Assembly (NCBI GenBank): GCA_009778115.1
Contig: WRKL01000004.1
Coordinates: 1-55,538, forward strand
DNA from: Oscillospiraceae bacterium
Lineage (GTDB): Bacteria; Bacillota; Clostridia; Oscillospirales; Ruminococcaceae
Direction: 5' to 3'
Length of the DNA: 55,538 nt
Shown here: piece by piece, positions 37,801-45,392 of the stretch
How the letters are laid out: each line of letters begins with the position of its first letter
How positions within the stretch are numbered: position 1 is the first letter of the stretch
Notes under the pieces: model-generated
Databases searched by the model: none
What the model was told of the DNA's origin: nothing
The model's input: the letters and a program-made list of their open reading frames with translations, nothing else
Program-made: the position numbers and the translations under genes

Positions 37801-38259
37801 GTTGGGCGCCGCATTCAGCTTGCCGAAGTAATTCGGTTCCGCGCTTTGGATAATTTCGCGTTTTTCCAGTTTTTTGATTGCGCTTAAAACCTCTTCCTTA
37901 CCTTTATTTCTCAGCTCGATCAAAAGTATTTGCCTGAAATTTTCAAAATCCAGATATTCTATATCCTTTATATCTATTTCTTTTTTGATATATGTCAGAT
38001 CTCGGACCCCGGCCGGGTTGATTTCTTTAAAATCCTCAATCGTATATTCCTTATTTATTTCGCTGTTAGCCCTGTTGATAACGACGATAACGGCATCGTC
38101 GGCAAAATCGTCTTTTAGGGTCGCGTAGCAATAAATCTTCTCGTCTTCTTTATACGAAGATGTTTCCTCGTAGGGAATATCTTTTTCCGCATTAATAGTG
38201 TGAGGAAACAACATCACACAAATTGTTAAAATTATTAAAACACTTATTAATCTTTTCAT
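34855..38259 (-). CDS. Secreted subtilase with GGAPI-type and InlB-type repeats
   Basis: A 1134-residue exported S8 protease. Signal peptide (about 1-24), inhibitor-like prodomain (about 45-150), catalytic domain (about 180-490) with Asp198 in GIIDTGIYYDHPDF, His233 in DGHGTHVAG, Asn330 in AAGND and Ser432 in TGTSMATP. Next come six repeats of about 61 residues (about 499-822) built on a YxFAGGAPIPVTSW core and a DGTYVGT strand, one divergent InlB-like repeat, and three InlB-type repeats to the C-terminus. Start at 38259 has GGAGAAG upstream and lies one base after the lipoprotein stop, so the two genes are coupled. Anchoring signal not seen. Likely trims or activates surface proteins; substrate unknown. 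Confidence 0.92.
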   Translation of the reverse strand: MKRLISVLIILTICVMLFPHTINAEKDIPYEETSSYKEDEKIYCYATLKDDFADDAVIVVINRANSEINKEYTIEDFKEINPAGVRDLTYIKKEIDIKDIEYLDFENFRQILLIELRNKGKEEVLSAIKKLEKREIIQSAEPNYFGKLNAAPNDTYYKKEHQINENLGKQSDYLKRIGAEEAWDITKGSTSVKVGIIDTGIYYDHPDFEYNLHIGLDWNFVGDNDNANDIDGHGTHVAGIVGARGNNDVVTDDSLSVTGVNWKVSLVALKTADNISTMTEAVSHCAIYNIPIANISSGYPLSSWNPQSTINSLQAAITNYKGLVVCAAGNDDDNIDNFPVYPAAFQLNNLITVGSSQTIGYDTLAEDRKADHSNYSANKVDLFAPGTKIISTYTSNNCNSLVNQQTCPSAPVISDPDKKHFEYRYHAITGTSMATPMVTGTAALILSIDKSFTAAQIKRFILNTVDKNAHFNGKCVTGGRLNIYKAVKKAHETWQNSVDGTLLRVTDNNEYYIAAGGAPIPVVSWANVNVLQSYSLPITRSQLDDMRKYPKDGTFVRVAGSERYRFAGGAPIPITNWDHVGGWPTGTPVTWVDHLALETYSDTGRFSHVRKYPMDGTYVGVTSGLRYVFAGGAPILVTSWNNIDEPDPQFKIVDHVALETYSDTGSFSHVRQYPLNETYVGTVDGARFIFTGDAPIPVTSWANINEQHPRFTIVDPAVLHGPYSDTGPRSHVRQYPKNGTYVGTLSGARYVFAGGAIVPVTNWMNVDPSYPYFTIVDPAALNGTYSDMGAWSHIRPYPMDNTYVRTLTPNYYRFMGGIGSSVAANMSYMVVDFNGIVNINATISPSGSGTVTGSGIYVKNTQPNVNLVATPSSGYNFDGWYENGSKINNTGPIYIFPATANRTLQAKFTTSSSSIYTIVCNPSGGSVSPEIQYKTHDVPLTLPTPVRTNFTFKYWYSPVDNRAYYTGQVFELNSDATLNAYWVPSSVTNYTLSANLGGGTNSPSSILKPHGYAMRLPEPKRDNHTFKYWYSSADNKPYYPGLFFELNAVSSLTAYFVPSSTANYSLTLNLSGGALEDMSGGVIQKPHGYDMRLPVPKKTGFTFSYWKSSATGNNYYNGQMFQENAATTLTAYYV

Positions 38260-38260
38260 A

Positions 38261-39298
38261 TTATTCTTCTCCATATTCTTTTTCGCAATATTCCTCACAT
38301 TGCTCTTCTGCAAAGCAATATATTTTCGTTATTCCCTCAATATCGCTCTTTTTTACCTCTACATCATAACCATAACCTACAACAACAGCCATACCCATAT
38401 AATGTTTGTGAGCTTTTATACCTACATATAATTCATTTCCCTTCCTTACCAGCGAATCCACCCACAAATATTCACTAATGTGCCTGTTTCCTTCCAGCAT
38501 CATTCCTGATGCGTTTAATAATATATTAACACGTTCATCAAAATAAGATTCTTCAACTTTCTTAGATCCATTTACATGCTTTCTTATATCATTTTGTGTC
38601 ATCCTTCTGCTTGTTTCAATGTTGTCATACTCCGTTCTAAATTTTCTGTATAACACGGTAGGACTTACCGCTTTTTTGTTTTTTTGTTTTTTACAATTAA
38701 GAGAGTAATAATCAAGAAAACCTTCTTTATACAACACCCCTTTAAATGTTTTTAAAATGTTCACGCTCATGGCTCTGCCATATTTTACCATTCCCGGCCT
38801 GGCAAGTCCCCGATTACATTCATTATGACAAACTGAGTGTCTCCATTCAGCTCTTCTGAACGGTATAGCCGTACCCTCCGGCATATAATCAACCTGGGTC
38901 ATTTTCATGTGCAAAAAATCATCCTTGCTGATCTTAACAGGCTTAACGGGCTTGTCGGTTTTGACCGGCGTTTCGCTTTGCTTGGACTTTTTCGATTTCT
39001 TTGACGATTTCGATCTTGAAGTTTTAGACTTGTCAGTTTCAACCGTGTCGGAGGATGTGTCAATTATCACGGACTCTGCTTCTGAAATATCCTCGCTGCT
39101 TTCTTCTTCATTTTCCGGATCTGACGATAGCTCATCTAAGCTTGTTGCTTCACTGCTTTCCTGCTCGCTGTAAAATATTTCCTCTTCTGATTCCGGATCC
39201 GGATCCGAATCCGGCGACGTTCCTCTGTTCGTCCCGGTACAAGCAAACAGTATTGTGGTAAGCATCAGCAATATCATCAATACAGACAGTTTTCTCAT
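38261..39298 (-). CDS. Surface lipoprotein, short paralogue
   Basis: A 345-residue lipoprotein (signal ending LLMLTTILFAC). Residues 21-100 form a low-complexity acidic spacer (many Asp, Glu, Ser, Pro), followed by a Ser/Lys-rich stretch (SKSSKKSKKSK) and a C-terminal domain (about 125-345) that I do not recognise, with four conserved cysteines (SVCHNEC, NCKKQK) and a C-terminal KKSDIEGITKIY block. It is a close paralogue of the next gene (39410-41233), which carries an extra WG-repeat domain. It has its own consensus promoter and is translationally coupled to the subtilase downstream, so it may be a partner or substrate of that protease. Confidence 0.8.
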   Translation of the reverse strand: MRKLSVLMILLMLTTILFACTGTNRGTSPDSDPDPESEEEIFYSEQESSEATSLDELSSDPENEEESSEDISEAESVIIDTSSDTVETDKSKTSRSKSSKKSKKSKQSETPVKTDKPVKPVKISKDDFLHMKMTQVDYMPEGTAIPFRRAEWRHSVCHNECNRGLARPGMVKYGRAMSVNILKTFKGVLYKEGFLDYYSLNCKKQKNKKAVSPTVLYRKFRTEYDNIETSRRMTQNDIRKHVNGSKKVEESYFDERVNILLNASGMMLEGNRHISEYLWVDSLVRKGNELYVGIKAHKHYMGMAVVVGYGYDVEVKKSDIEGITKIYCFAEEQCEEYCEKEYGEE

Positions 39299-39336
39299 GG
39301 AGACCTAGCCTTTCTTTAACACGGAGTATATTTTAC

Positions 39337-39365
39337 ATTATATAATAAACATTTTTTAATATCAA
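39337..39365 (-). promoter_or_regulatory. Promoter of the lipoprotein-subtilase operon
   Basis: On the minus strand TTGATA (39360-39365), 17-base spacer, TATAAT (39337-39342). Predicted start near 39330, leader about 30 bases, before the lipoprotein gene at 39298. Confidence 0.75.
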
Positions 39366-39409
39366 CAATATTTTTATTTCATTTTCCTTCTATATTTCAT
39401 TTTTATATA

Positions 39410-41233
39410 TTAGTTTTTATAGTACTCTTTTTCCGTAAAACTATATATTTTAGTTATTCCCTCAATGTCGCTCTTTTTTACTTCCATAGAATACAGGGGA
39501 CTCAAAATTTCACGAGAGGCGAACATACCGTCATCCGGCAGCAAACTCGTTATTCCTATATATAATTCATTACCTTTCCTTACCATTGAATTCACATAAA
39601 AGGACACATTAACATATTTATATTCCGGTACAGCTTCCGATACATTCAATATTATATTTGCATATTTTTCGAAATGAACTTCTTTTAAATTTTTTCTTTC
39701 ATATGGATATTCTCTAAATTCATTTTCTGGATATGCTTTCACTTCATTTTCCGTCATTTCTCTTTCATTATTGTCTCTAAATTTCATATACCATACGAAA
39801 GGACTTACCGCTTTTTTGTTTTTTTGTTTCTTACAATTAAAGGAATAAAGACCAAGAAAACCTTCTTTATACAGTAACCCTTTAAATGTTTTTAAAATGC
39901 TCACCCTTGCGGCTCTATCATATTCCACTTCCAAATTAAGTACCGGATTACATTCATTATGACAAAATGAGTACCCCAAGCTAGCTCTTTTAAACGGTAT
40001 AGCCGTACCCTCCGGCATATAATCAATCTGGGGCATTTTCATTTGCAAAAAATCATCCTTGCCGATCTTAACGGGCTTAACGGGCTTGTCGACTTTGACC
40101 GGCGTTTCGCTTTGCTTGGACTTTTTCGATTTCTTTGACGATTTTGATCTTGAAGTTTTAGACTTGTCAGTTTCAACCGTGTCGGAGGATGTGTCAATTA
40201 TCACGGACTCTGCTTCTGAAATATCCTCGCTGCTTTCTTCTTCACTTTCCGGATCTGACGATAGCTCATCTAAGCTTGCTGCTTCCAAAAAAACGAATCC
40301 CCATTTACTTTCTTGTTTTACTGCAGCGATTTCATTATTAAAATTATCAGTTTCTTCAAAGATAAAAGGGATAACTATAACTCCGTTTCCTTTTATGAAC
40401 CCCGCTTTTCCATCCTTTTTTGCTGAATATATTTCTTGCGGTGAATAGTTCCGTTTTTGCAAAACAGGGTTTTGCGCTCCATACTCATCTGTATAAAATT
40501 CTTTATAATCATAATACTCATATTTTTTAAAATTTTCTATGATATAATCATATTCAAGCGGAACTAAAAGTTTGTCGCCTTTACTTATTCCGTATTTCAC
40601 GTTATCGCTTCGTGTGTAATAAAGAAAACCATCGTCACCTTTTTCCGAATTTTCAGCGGAAACCACAACAGTTTCTTCTTCAAAAGAATGATAATCGTTA
40701 ATGGAATAGTGACCGGATGATCCCCCTTTGTTTTTTTCTATATCCCAAAAATATTCGGTTGCTCCACCGTGTGCCGTGTGTATCCCTTTGTTATATTCTA
40801 TTCCGCCATCATAAGTAACAAAAGCATTCTTTGAATCAGAACCGGGTATGATATAAAAACTATGCCCTTTACAAACGGAACAATAATCGCTGTATTCATA
40901 TTCTATCGGTATTTTTACATTTCCGTTTGCATCTATAGCACCATGTTTCCCATCTTTTTCAATCATCCATAGCCCTGACCAACCTATCGCTTGCATATTG
41001 TCATAATCATAAGTTGGTTTCGTATGCCAATATAAATCATGCGTGCCAGCGACTTTTTCGGCGTTCAAATTCTGACTTTTTACCGAACTGCTTTCCTGCT
41101 CGCTGTAAAATATTTCCTCTTCTGATTCCGGTTCCGGATCCGGATCCGGCGACGTTCCTCTGTTTGCCCCGGTACAAGCAAACAGCATTGTCGTAAGCAT
41201 CAGCAATATCATCAATACAGACAGTTTTCTCAT
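39410..41233 (-). CDS. Surface lipoprotein, long paralogue with WG-repeat insertion
   Basis: A 607-residue lipoprotein whose signal peptide (ending LLMLTTMLFAC), first acidic spacer, SKSSKKSKKSK stretch and C-terminal domain closely match the 345-residue neighbour. Between EQESS and ASLDELSS, which are nearly adjacent in the short paralogue, it carries about 270 extra residues (about 48-315) with WG-type repeats: WMIEKDGKHGAIDANGNVKIPIEY, KYGISKGDKLLVPLEYD and KKDGKAGFIKGNGVIVIPF (each a beta unit of the KWGyiD type). The start at 41233 is the ATG of MRKLSVL; an ATG eight codons upstream gives no proper signal peptide. WG repeats are usually ligand- or peptidoglycan-proximal binding units; the exact role is unknown. 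Confidence 0.82.
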   Translation of the reverse strand: MRKLSVLMILLMLTTMLFACTGANRGTSPDPDPEPESEEEIFYSEQESSSVKSQNLNAEKVAGTHDLYWHTKPTYDYDNMQAIGWSGLWMIEKDGKHGAIDANGNVKIPIEYEYSDYCSVCKGHSFYIIPGSDSKNAFVTYDGGIEYNKGIHTAHGGATEYFWDIEKNKGGSSGHYSINDYHSFEEETVVVSAENSEKGDDGFLYYTRSDNVKYGISKGDKLLVPLEYDYIIENFKKYEYYDYKEFYTDEYGAQNPVLQKRNYSPQEIYSAKKDGKAGFIKGNGVIVIPFIFEETDNFNNEIAAVKQESKWGFVFLEAASLDELSSDPESEEESSEDISEAESVIIDTSSDTVETDKSKTSRSKSSKKSKKSKQSETPVKVDKPVKPVKIGKDDFLQMKMPQIDYMPEGTAIPFKRASLGYSFCHNECNPVLNLEVEYDRAARVSILKTFKGLLYKEGFLGLYSFNCKKQKNKKAVSPFVWYMKFRDNNEREMTENEVKAYPENEFREYPYERKNLKEVHFEKYANIILNVSEAVPEYKYVNVSFYVNSMVRKGNELYIGITSLLPDDGMFASREILSPLYSMEVKKSDIEGITKIYSFTEKEYYKN

Positions 41234-41280
41234 GACAGACTCTCTTTTCTTTTTCACAATTATGCTAATACTGACCTAGA

Positions 41281-41334
41281 GGAGCATCTGGAGTATCTGT
41301 AATATCTGGAGTATCTGTAATATCTGTAATATCT
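41281..41334. repeat. Six 9-bp tandem repeats in the leader of the long lipoprotein gene
   Basis: Units alternate between GGAGTATCT and GTAATATCT (first unit GGAGCATCT), all in one phase. The array lies 48-101 bases upstream of the lipoprotein start. Slippage could change the spacing of regulatory sites; no promoter was recognised beside it. Confidence 0.85.
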
Positions 41335-41354
41335 AAAGAATTATGTTGAGTTAA

Positions 41355-41399
41355 CGGTGAAGAAAGCCGTTTTGTCGCAGTGCCGGGCTTTCTTCACCG
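41355..41399 (-). terminator. Strong hairpin behind the carboxypeptidase-regulatory-like gene
   Basis: A 14-bp perfect stem (41355-41368 with 41386-41399) around a 17-base loop, 21 bases downstream of the minus-strand gene ending at 41420. The minus-strand side lacks a real T-run (TTAACTCAAC), so it may be a weak terminator or a stabilising or processing structure. Confidence 0.55.
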
Positions 41400-41419
41400 C
41401 TGATAACTAACCGGTAGTG

Positions 41420-43234
41420 TTATTCTTGCTTCGGACCCTCTGATCCGCTGCCGCCGTCTTCTTTTCCGGTTTTATTTTTTTGGATGAGAAGAAATGCAGC
41501 GATACCTCCGCCGATGACTACGACCGCAATTATAATTATCGCGATTATCATTCCTGCGGGATTATTGTTCTGCGGCTCGGAAGAAACTTCTTCTTCGGAT
41601 GATGGTTCTTCGCTGGATTCGGGTTCGGATTCATCCTCGGGTTCAGGATCGGGTTCTTCGTTAATTTCGGTCACCGTCAGGGTTTTGTTTTCCCCGTCAA
41701 AGACGGCCTCGACCATTTTTTCTTCACCCTGCGCAAGATTCAAAACGTGTTCGGCTGTGATTTCGTCGCCGGTGTCCACATCCAGAATAGACATTTGATG
41801 TTCTCCGGGTTCCACATCCGGGAATATAAACCAACCCTCATCTTCGGTAACGGTTTCTTTCGGCTCGGAGCGCAGTATCAGGGTAGCGCCCGCCAGCGGC
41901 TGACCGTACTGATCTTTCAAATTACCTGCGACAACTCCAAAGTCTGCGAATTCGCCTTCTATTTCTTCTATATAAGGCTCATCAAAGTTATCGTCTGTTT
42001 CTTCTACATCGTCTGTATATTCTTCTCCCTGTCCCTCCGAAGAATCACTGCTGGGTTCCTTGACGACCGGTTTTGGATATGGTCTATAAATTCTGAGCGT
42101 AGGGGGTCTGGAAACTCTGATGCCGTCTATTTTGTACGGTAAATACAATAATTTGGAATAATCGGTATCCACTATAAACCCGAGCGAATTAAGGATTCCT
42201 CCCCAACCGTTAGTAGGGATATAATCTCCGATTCTGACATACAGATATGAATCCCCGGAACCTCTGAAGTCCCTCAAATCATAGTAAAATGTCCGCGGAT
42301 ACGGGTGCATGGTAATTTCAGATTCCGGCGGCATTCTGTAAATATCCATAAATTCGCTGCGCCGGGGTACGCTGTCCGAGGGCGGCTTGGACTCATCATA
42401 AGAGCCACCCGCAATCTGAACAAGACAATCTCTGTTATCGACGTTCATAACCAGTGTCGCATCTCGCCGGTCATTATAAGGGATACGGTAAATAACCTCA
42501 TCCAGACCGTCCATGAAGCGGAAATTATCAAATTCTTTAGTCTGTCCGCCGCCGCTTACCAGATATTTATATTCCAGATTTCCGGTGGGGACAAAGTTAA
42601 AGGACTTGAATTGAGTTTCCAAACTCCGGTCAAATATCGGGAAGTCATAATATGCTACAAAGATACGGTGCAAGCTTCCGCCGGCGCCGTCGGACGTCGT
42701 CTTGTCGGCAAACCGGACATAAAGGAATCTTTCTCCCCTGTCAATAAAAGGTTTTATGTTAAACTTTCGGTCGTGTTCGGATTGTTTTTGCGGATTATCC
42801 AATTCGATGACATTGGAGCCGAGGAAAAGCGGAGCAAACGTTCCGTCTGACTGGTTTTTAACAGGTTCGTTATTTTTCGTGCTGCCCGCTATGTGGATAT
42901 GGTAATCTCTTGATATGGTCATAACCAGAACGGCTTTTCCGCCGGCGGCATCTACCTTTGCTTTAGTTTCGAGCGGTATTCTGTAAACGATATATTGTCT
43001 GCCGTCAGCTATACGTTCTCCTTCCGCTCCTTCATAGCGAACCCAGGTTTCTTCGTTCAGGTATATTATCGAACCCGGAGTTCCCAGTCTTCCTCCTTCC
43101 CAGTTATCCCTGTCATTTTTAGCGAAATACACACCATTCAGCGCAGCGGAAGTTCCCGCAGTAAGTACGCCGAAAACCGATAGTAACACTATCACCGTTA
43201 TAAAAAGAGCAGCTGCTTTTTTCAATGTTTTCAT
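41420..43234 (-). CDS. Membrane-anchored surface protein with duplicated beta-sandwich and CarboxypepD-reg-like domain
   Basis: A 604-residue exported protein. Signal peptide (1-30), two similar beta modules (about 32-205 and 210-365; shared features YRIPL/YRIPY, an I-H-I-A-G or V-Q-I-A-G strand, and a YLYVRIGD/FLYVRFADK strand followed by a Gly-rich GWGG or GAGG turn), an acidic spacer, a carboxypeptidase regulatory-like domain (about 428-505, GVVAGNLKDQYGQPLAGATLIL), another Glu/Ser spacer and one C-terminal membrane helix (about 562-587) with a short charged tail. The same beta module recurs in the giant protein. The gene overlaps the GxGYxYP gene by 4 bases (ATGA) with AGGAGG upstream. 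Probably a glycan- or protein-binding partner; not recognised as an enzyme. Confidence 0.75.
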   Translation of the reverse strand: MKTLKKAAALFITVIVLLSVFGVLTAGTSAALNGVYFAKNDRDNWEGGRLGTPGSIIYLNEETWVRYEGAEGERIADGRQYIVYRIPLETKAKVDAAGGKAVLVMTISRDYHIHIAGSTKNNEPVKNQSDGTFAPLFLGSNVIELDNPQKQSEHDRKFNIKPFIDRGERFLYVRFADKTTSDGAGGSLHRIFVAYYDFPIFDRSLETQFKSFNFVPTGNLEYKYLVSGGGQTKEFDNFRFMDGLDEVIYRIPYNDRRDATLVMNVDNRDCLVQIAGGSYDESKPPSDSVPRRSEFMDIYRMPPESEITMHPYPRTFYYDLRDFRGSGDSYLYVRIGDYIPTNGWGGILNSLGFIVDTDYSKLLYLPYKIDGIRVSRPPTLRIYRPYPKPVVKEPSSDSSEGQGEEYTDDVEETDDNFDEPYIEEIEGEFADFGVVAGNLKDQYGQPLAGATLILRSEPKETVTEDEGWFIFPDVEPGEHQMSILDVDTGDEITAEHVLNLAQGEEKMVEAVFDGENKTLTVTEINEEPDPEPEDESEPESSEEPSSEEEVSSEPQNNNPAGMIIAIIIIAVVVIGGGIAAFLLIQKNKTGKEDGGSGSEGPKQE

Positions 43235-45180
43235 CTTCTTCCGCCTCCTGTCTTAGCAAGATGTTCTCTTTGTAATTCCAGAAGCTGGGTAAAAGAAACA
43301 AATTCCACGCCGCCCGGCACACGCACATCCGCCATATCCCGGACATAGACCCAATTCCTGAGTACTCCCATCGGAGCTTCGTTTTCGGTAAGTCCCTGGA
43401 AAGCATAAAATTTGGGCGATCTGCCGTTATGGTTTTCAATTACTCTGTTCATTTCGTTTTCAAACTGCCGGGTTGCGGTTCCGTCCGCAAGCTCTATCTG
43501 CTTGACGACAAATTTGTTTTTATTATACAATCCCGGATCCGGTCTTTGTACCGGACCTTGCACCGTTGCACCAACCAGAGCAGGCATATTTTCGGCATAC
43601 ATCTGCGCAAAATCCTTGGTAAACTGTGCGTTGCCGTTCCATATAGTCATACTCCTAAGACCCGCTCGGGACATATAAGAATTTGAACGCTTCAAATAAC
43701 GCTTAAATCCTGTGTATTTACTCAGCGCAGCCGGATTATCGGCATATTTTTCCTGGCCCCAAACGGTCGGGATCAAGAAACCGGCACCCGATGGACTCGC
43801 AACAAAGCTGTCTGTTTTCGAAGCAGTTTCATAATACCAGTTGAGCATTTTCGGTCCTACGTCGATAAGCAGCGGCGATATTGTATAGCTCATCGGGAAT
43901 TCACCCCTGAACGGATCATGCCACAGCTTATGCATACGCTTTTGATAGTTGTTGAGACTGTCACCGCCATCAGAACCCATTACAAGTGCGACATACGACT
44001 TGTTTTGAAGTTTTACTTTGCTCTGGGATTTCGGTTTTTTAATTTTATCCTTATAGCCCGCATAAACGCTCACATTTTGAGCATCGTTTGAACGCAGGGT
44101 TACAATACCGTACTTTGTTCCGTCCTGTGAACCGGATATATGCTGTCCGTCCGGCCATTCGCCCAATACTACGCCCTGACCTTCCGGCATTCTCTTAAGG
44201 AACGATTCTATAAGCACACTATCCCTCGGAAGCGACGGATCAAGATTTACGACCGGCGCATTAATCGCTATCGCATAGTCACGGATATGATGTCTGACAT
44301 TCGGGGAAAGGTTAACCAGCACACGATCGGTAAATGTGTCAAGGTACTCGTCAATCATATATTCATAAATTTCCCACTTGTCATAAAACTTTCTGCGCAT
44401 ATCCAAGACTGTTTTAAATCTATGTCTTTTAATCAGTGCTTTCATCTTTTCGCTTTTAAAGAGGGTGTCGTTAACAATGATCGCGTTTTTTATCCCCGCA
44501 ATGGAAGTAGCGATATTCAAGGTATCCTGAACGTTGACATTCCGGTCGTCATAGATAATTATCCCTTTGATCTCTTTCGCGTATTTTGTTATAAGCGAAT
44601 ACGGCTCTTCGGTTCTGAAGAACTTCAGGTCAAGATCGCTTTCCCATGCCTGATATTTAAATTCCGGCGGATGTTCGGTAAGAAAGATGCGCGGCTGCCG
44701 TTTATTAACGATACCTTGCAAGGATACGAACATAGATCTTTCCGCCGCGTTAAGTTTTCCGTAAGCTATGTAGTCCAGAACTTCCGCCGGGGTTTGAGTT
44801 TGCGGCAGAAATTGGTTTGCGTTCCAGTTAAGCATACCGTTGCTGTCCCACAAGCCTGAACGCACCGTTATGGTTTTCGGAAGCGCCGGAAGTCTTTTCG
44901 AAGACGCTGCAGGCGCAGGACCGTTCACAATTTCCATGGTAACGGCATTCACGGATACTGCATCCGGATTAAACGCACTGAGCTCCAGCGCCCCCGGTTC
45001 TCCGCCTGGCGCAATTACAGGAATTTCGGAACCTGTACTGCCGTAATCATTATTTACGGCACTTCCAAACGAAAACGCAACGGCACTCACGACAACAGAC
45101 AGAATCAAAATTGATTCCACAGCCATCAAAGCAGCGTTGCGTCCTTTGATTTTAGCTTTTAGCATTCTTGTGATTTTCAT
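43231..45180 (-). CDS. GxGYxYP-family secreted or anchored protein
   Basis: A 649-residue protein with an N-terminal hydrophobic anchor or signal (about 20-42), a spacer, and the two-part GxGYxYP architecture (PF16216-type N-terminal part about 95-330, PF14323-type C-terminal part about 340-640). Visible blocks are MFVSLQGIVNKRQPRIFL, VLGEWPDG, YVALVMGSDGGDSLNNYQKRM and SPSGAGFLIPT, the last being the diagnostic motif in a variant form (GAGFLIP). The family is common in carbohydrate-utilisation loci of Bacteroidetes and Firmicutes and is predicted to be glycosidase-like; no activity is established to my knowledge. Start at 45180 has AGGAGG 10 bases upstream. It has its own consensus promoter and is coupled to the next gene. 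Confidence 0.8.
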   Translation of the reverse strand: MKITRMLKAKIKGRNAALMAVESILILSVVVSAVAFSFGSAVNNDYGSTGSEIPVIAPGGEPGALELSAFNPDAVSVNAVTMEIVNGPAPAASSKRLPALPKTITVRSGLWDSNGMLNWNANQFLPQTQTPAEVLDYIAYGKLNAAERSMFVSLQGIVNKRQPRIFLTEHPPEFKYQAWESDLDLKFFRTEEPYSLITKYAKEIKGIIIYDDRNVNVQDTLNIATSIAGIKNAIIVNDTLFKSEKMKALIKRHRFKTVLDMRRKFYDKWEIYEYMIDEYLDTFTDRVLVNLSPNVRHHIRDYAIAINAPVVNLDPSLPRDSVLIESFLKRMPEGQGVVLGEWPDGQHISGSQDGTKYGIVTLRSNDAQNVSVYAGYKDKIKKPKSQSKVKLQNKSYVALVMGSDGGDSLNNYQKRMHKLWHDPFRGEFPMSYTISPLLIDVGPKMLNWYYETASKTDSFVASPSGAGFLIPTVWGQEKYADNPAALSKYTGFKRYLKRSNSYMSRAGLRSMTIWNGNAQFTKDFAQMYAENMPALVGATVQGPVQRPDPGLYNKNKFVVKQIELADGTATRQFENEMNRVIENHNGRSPKFYAFQGLTENEAPMGVLRNWVYVRDMADVRVPGGVEFVSFTQLLELQREHLAKTGGGRR

Positions 45181-45314
45181 AAAATCAAAACCTCCTAATA
45201 TAAAAAAAGTATAGAAACACAAAAATATAATAAATATAGAGAAATTTCGACAAAAAAACGACCGGAAAAATATTAATCCCCGTTTTTAACATATATGTTT
45301 ACTATTACAATTTG

Positions 45315-45343
45315 ATTATACTTTATTTTGTGCATTCTGTCAA
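45315..45343 (-). promoter_or_regulatory. Consensus promoter of the GxGYxYP operon
   Basis: On the minus strand TTGACA (45338-45343), 17-base spacer, TATAAT (45315-45320), both perfect. Predicted start near 45308, leader about 128 bases, AT-rich with a T7 run near 45253. Confidence 0.85.
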
Positions 45344-45392
45344 TAGTATTTGATGAATATTTTTTGCATTTTAAAATTTATCTTTATTTTGT

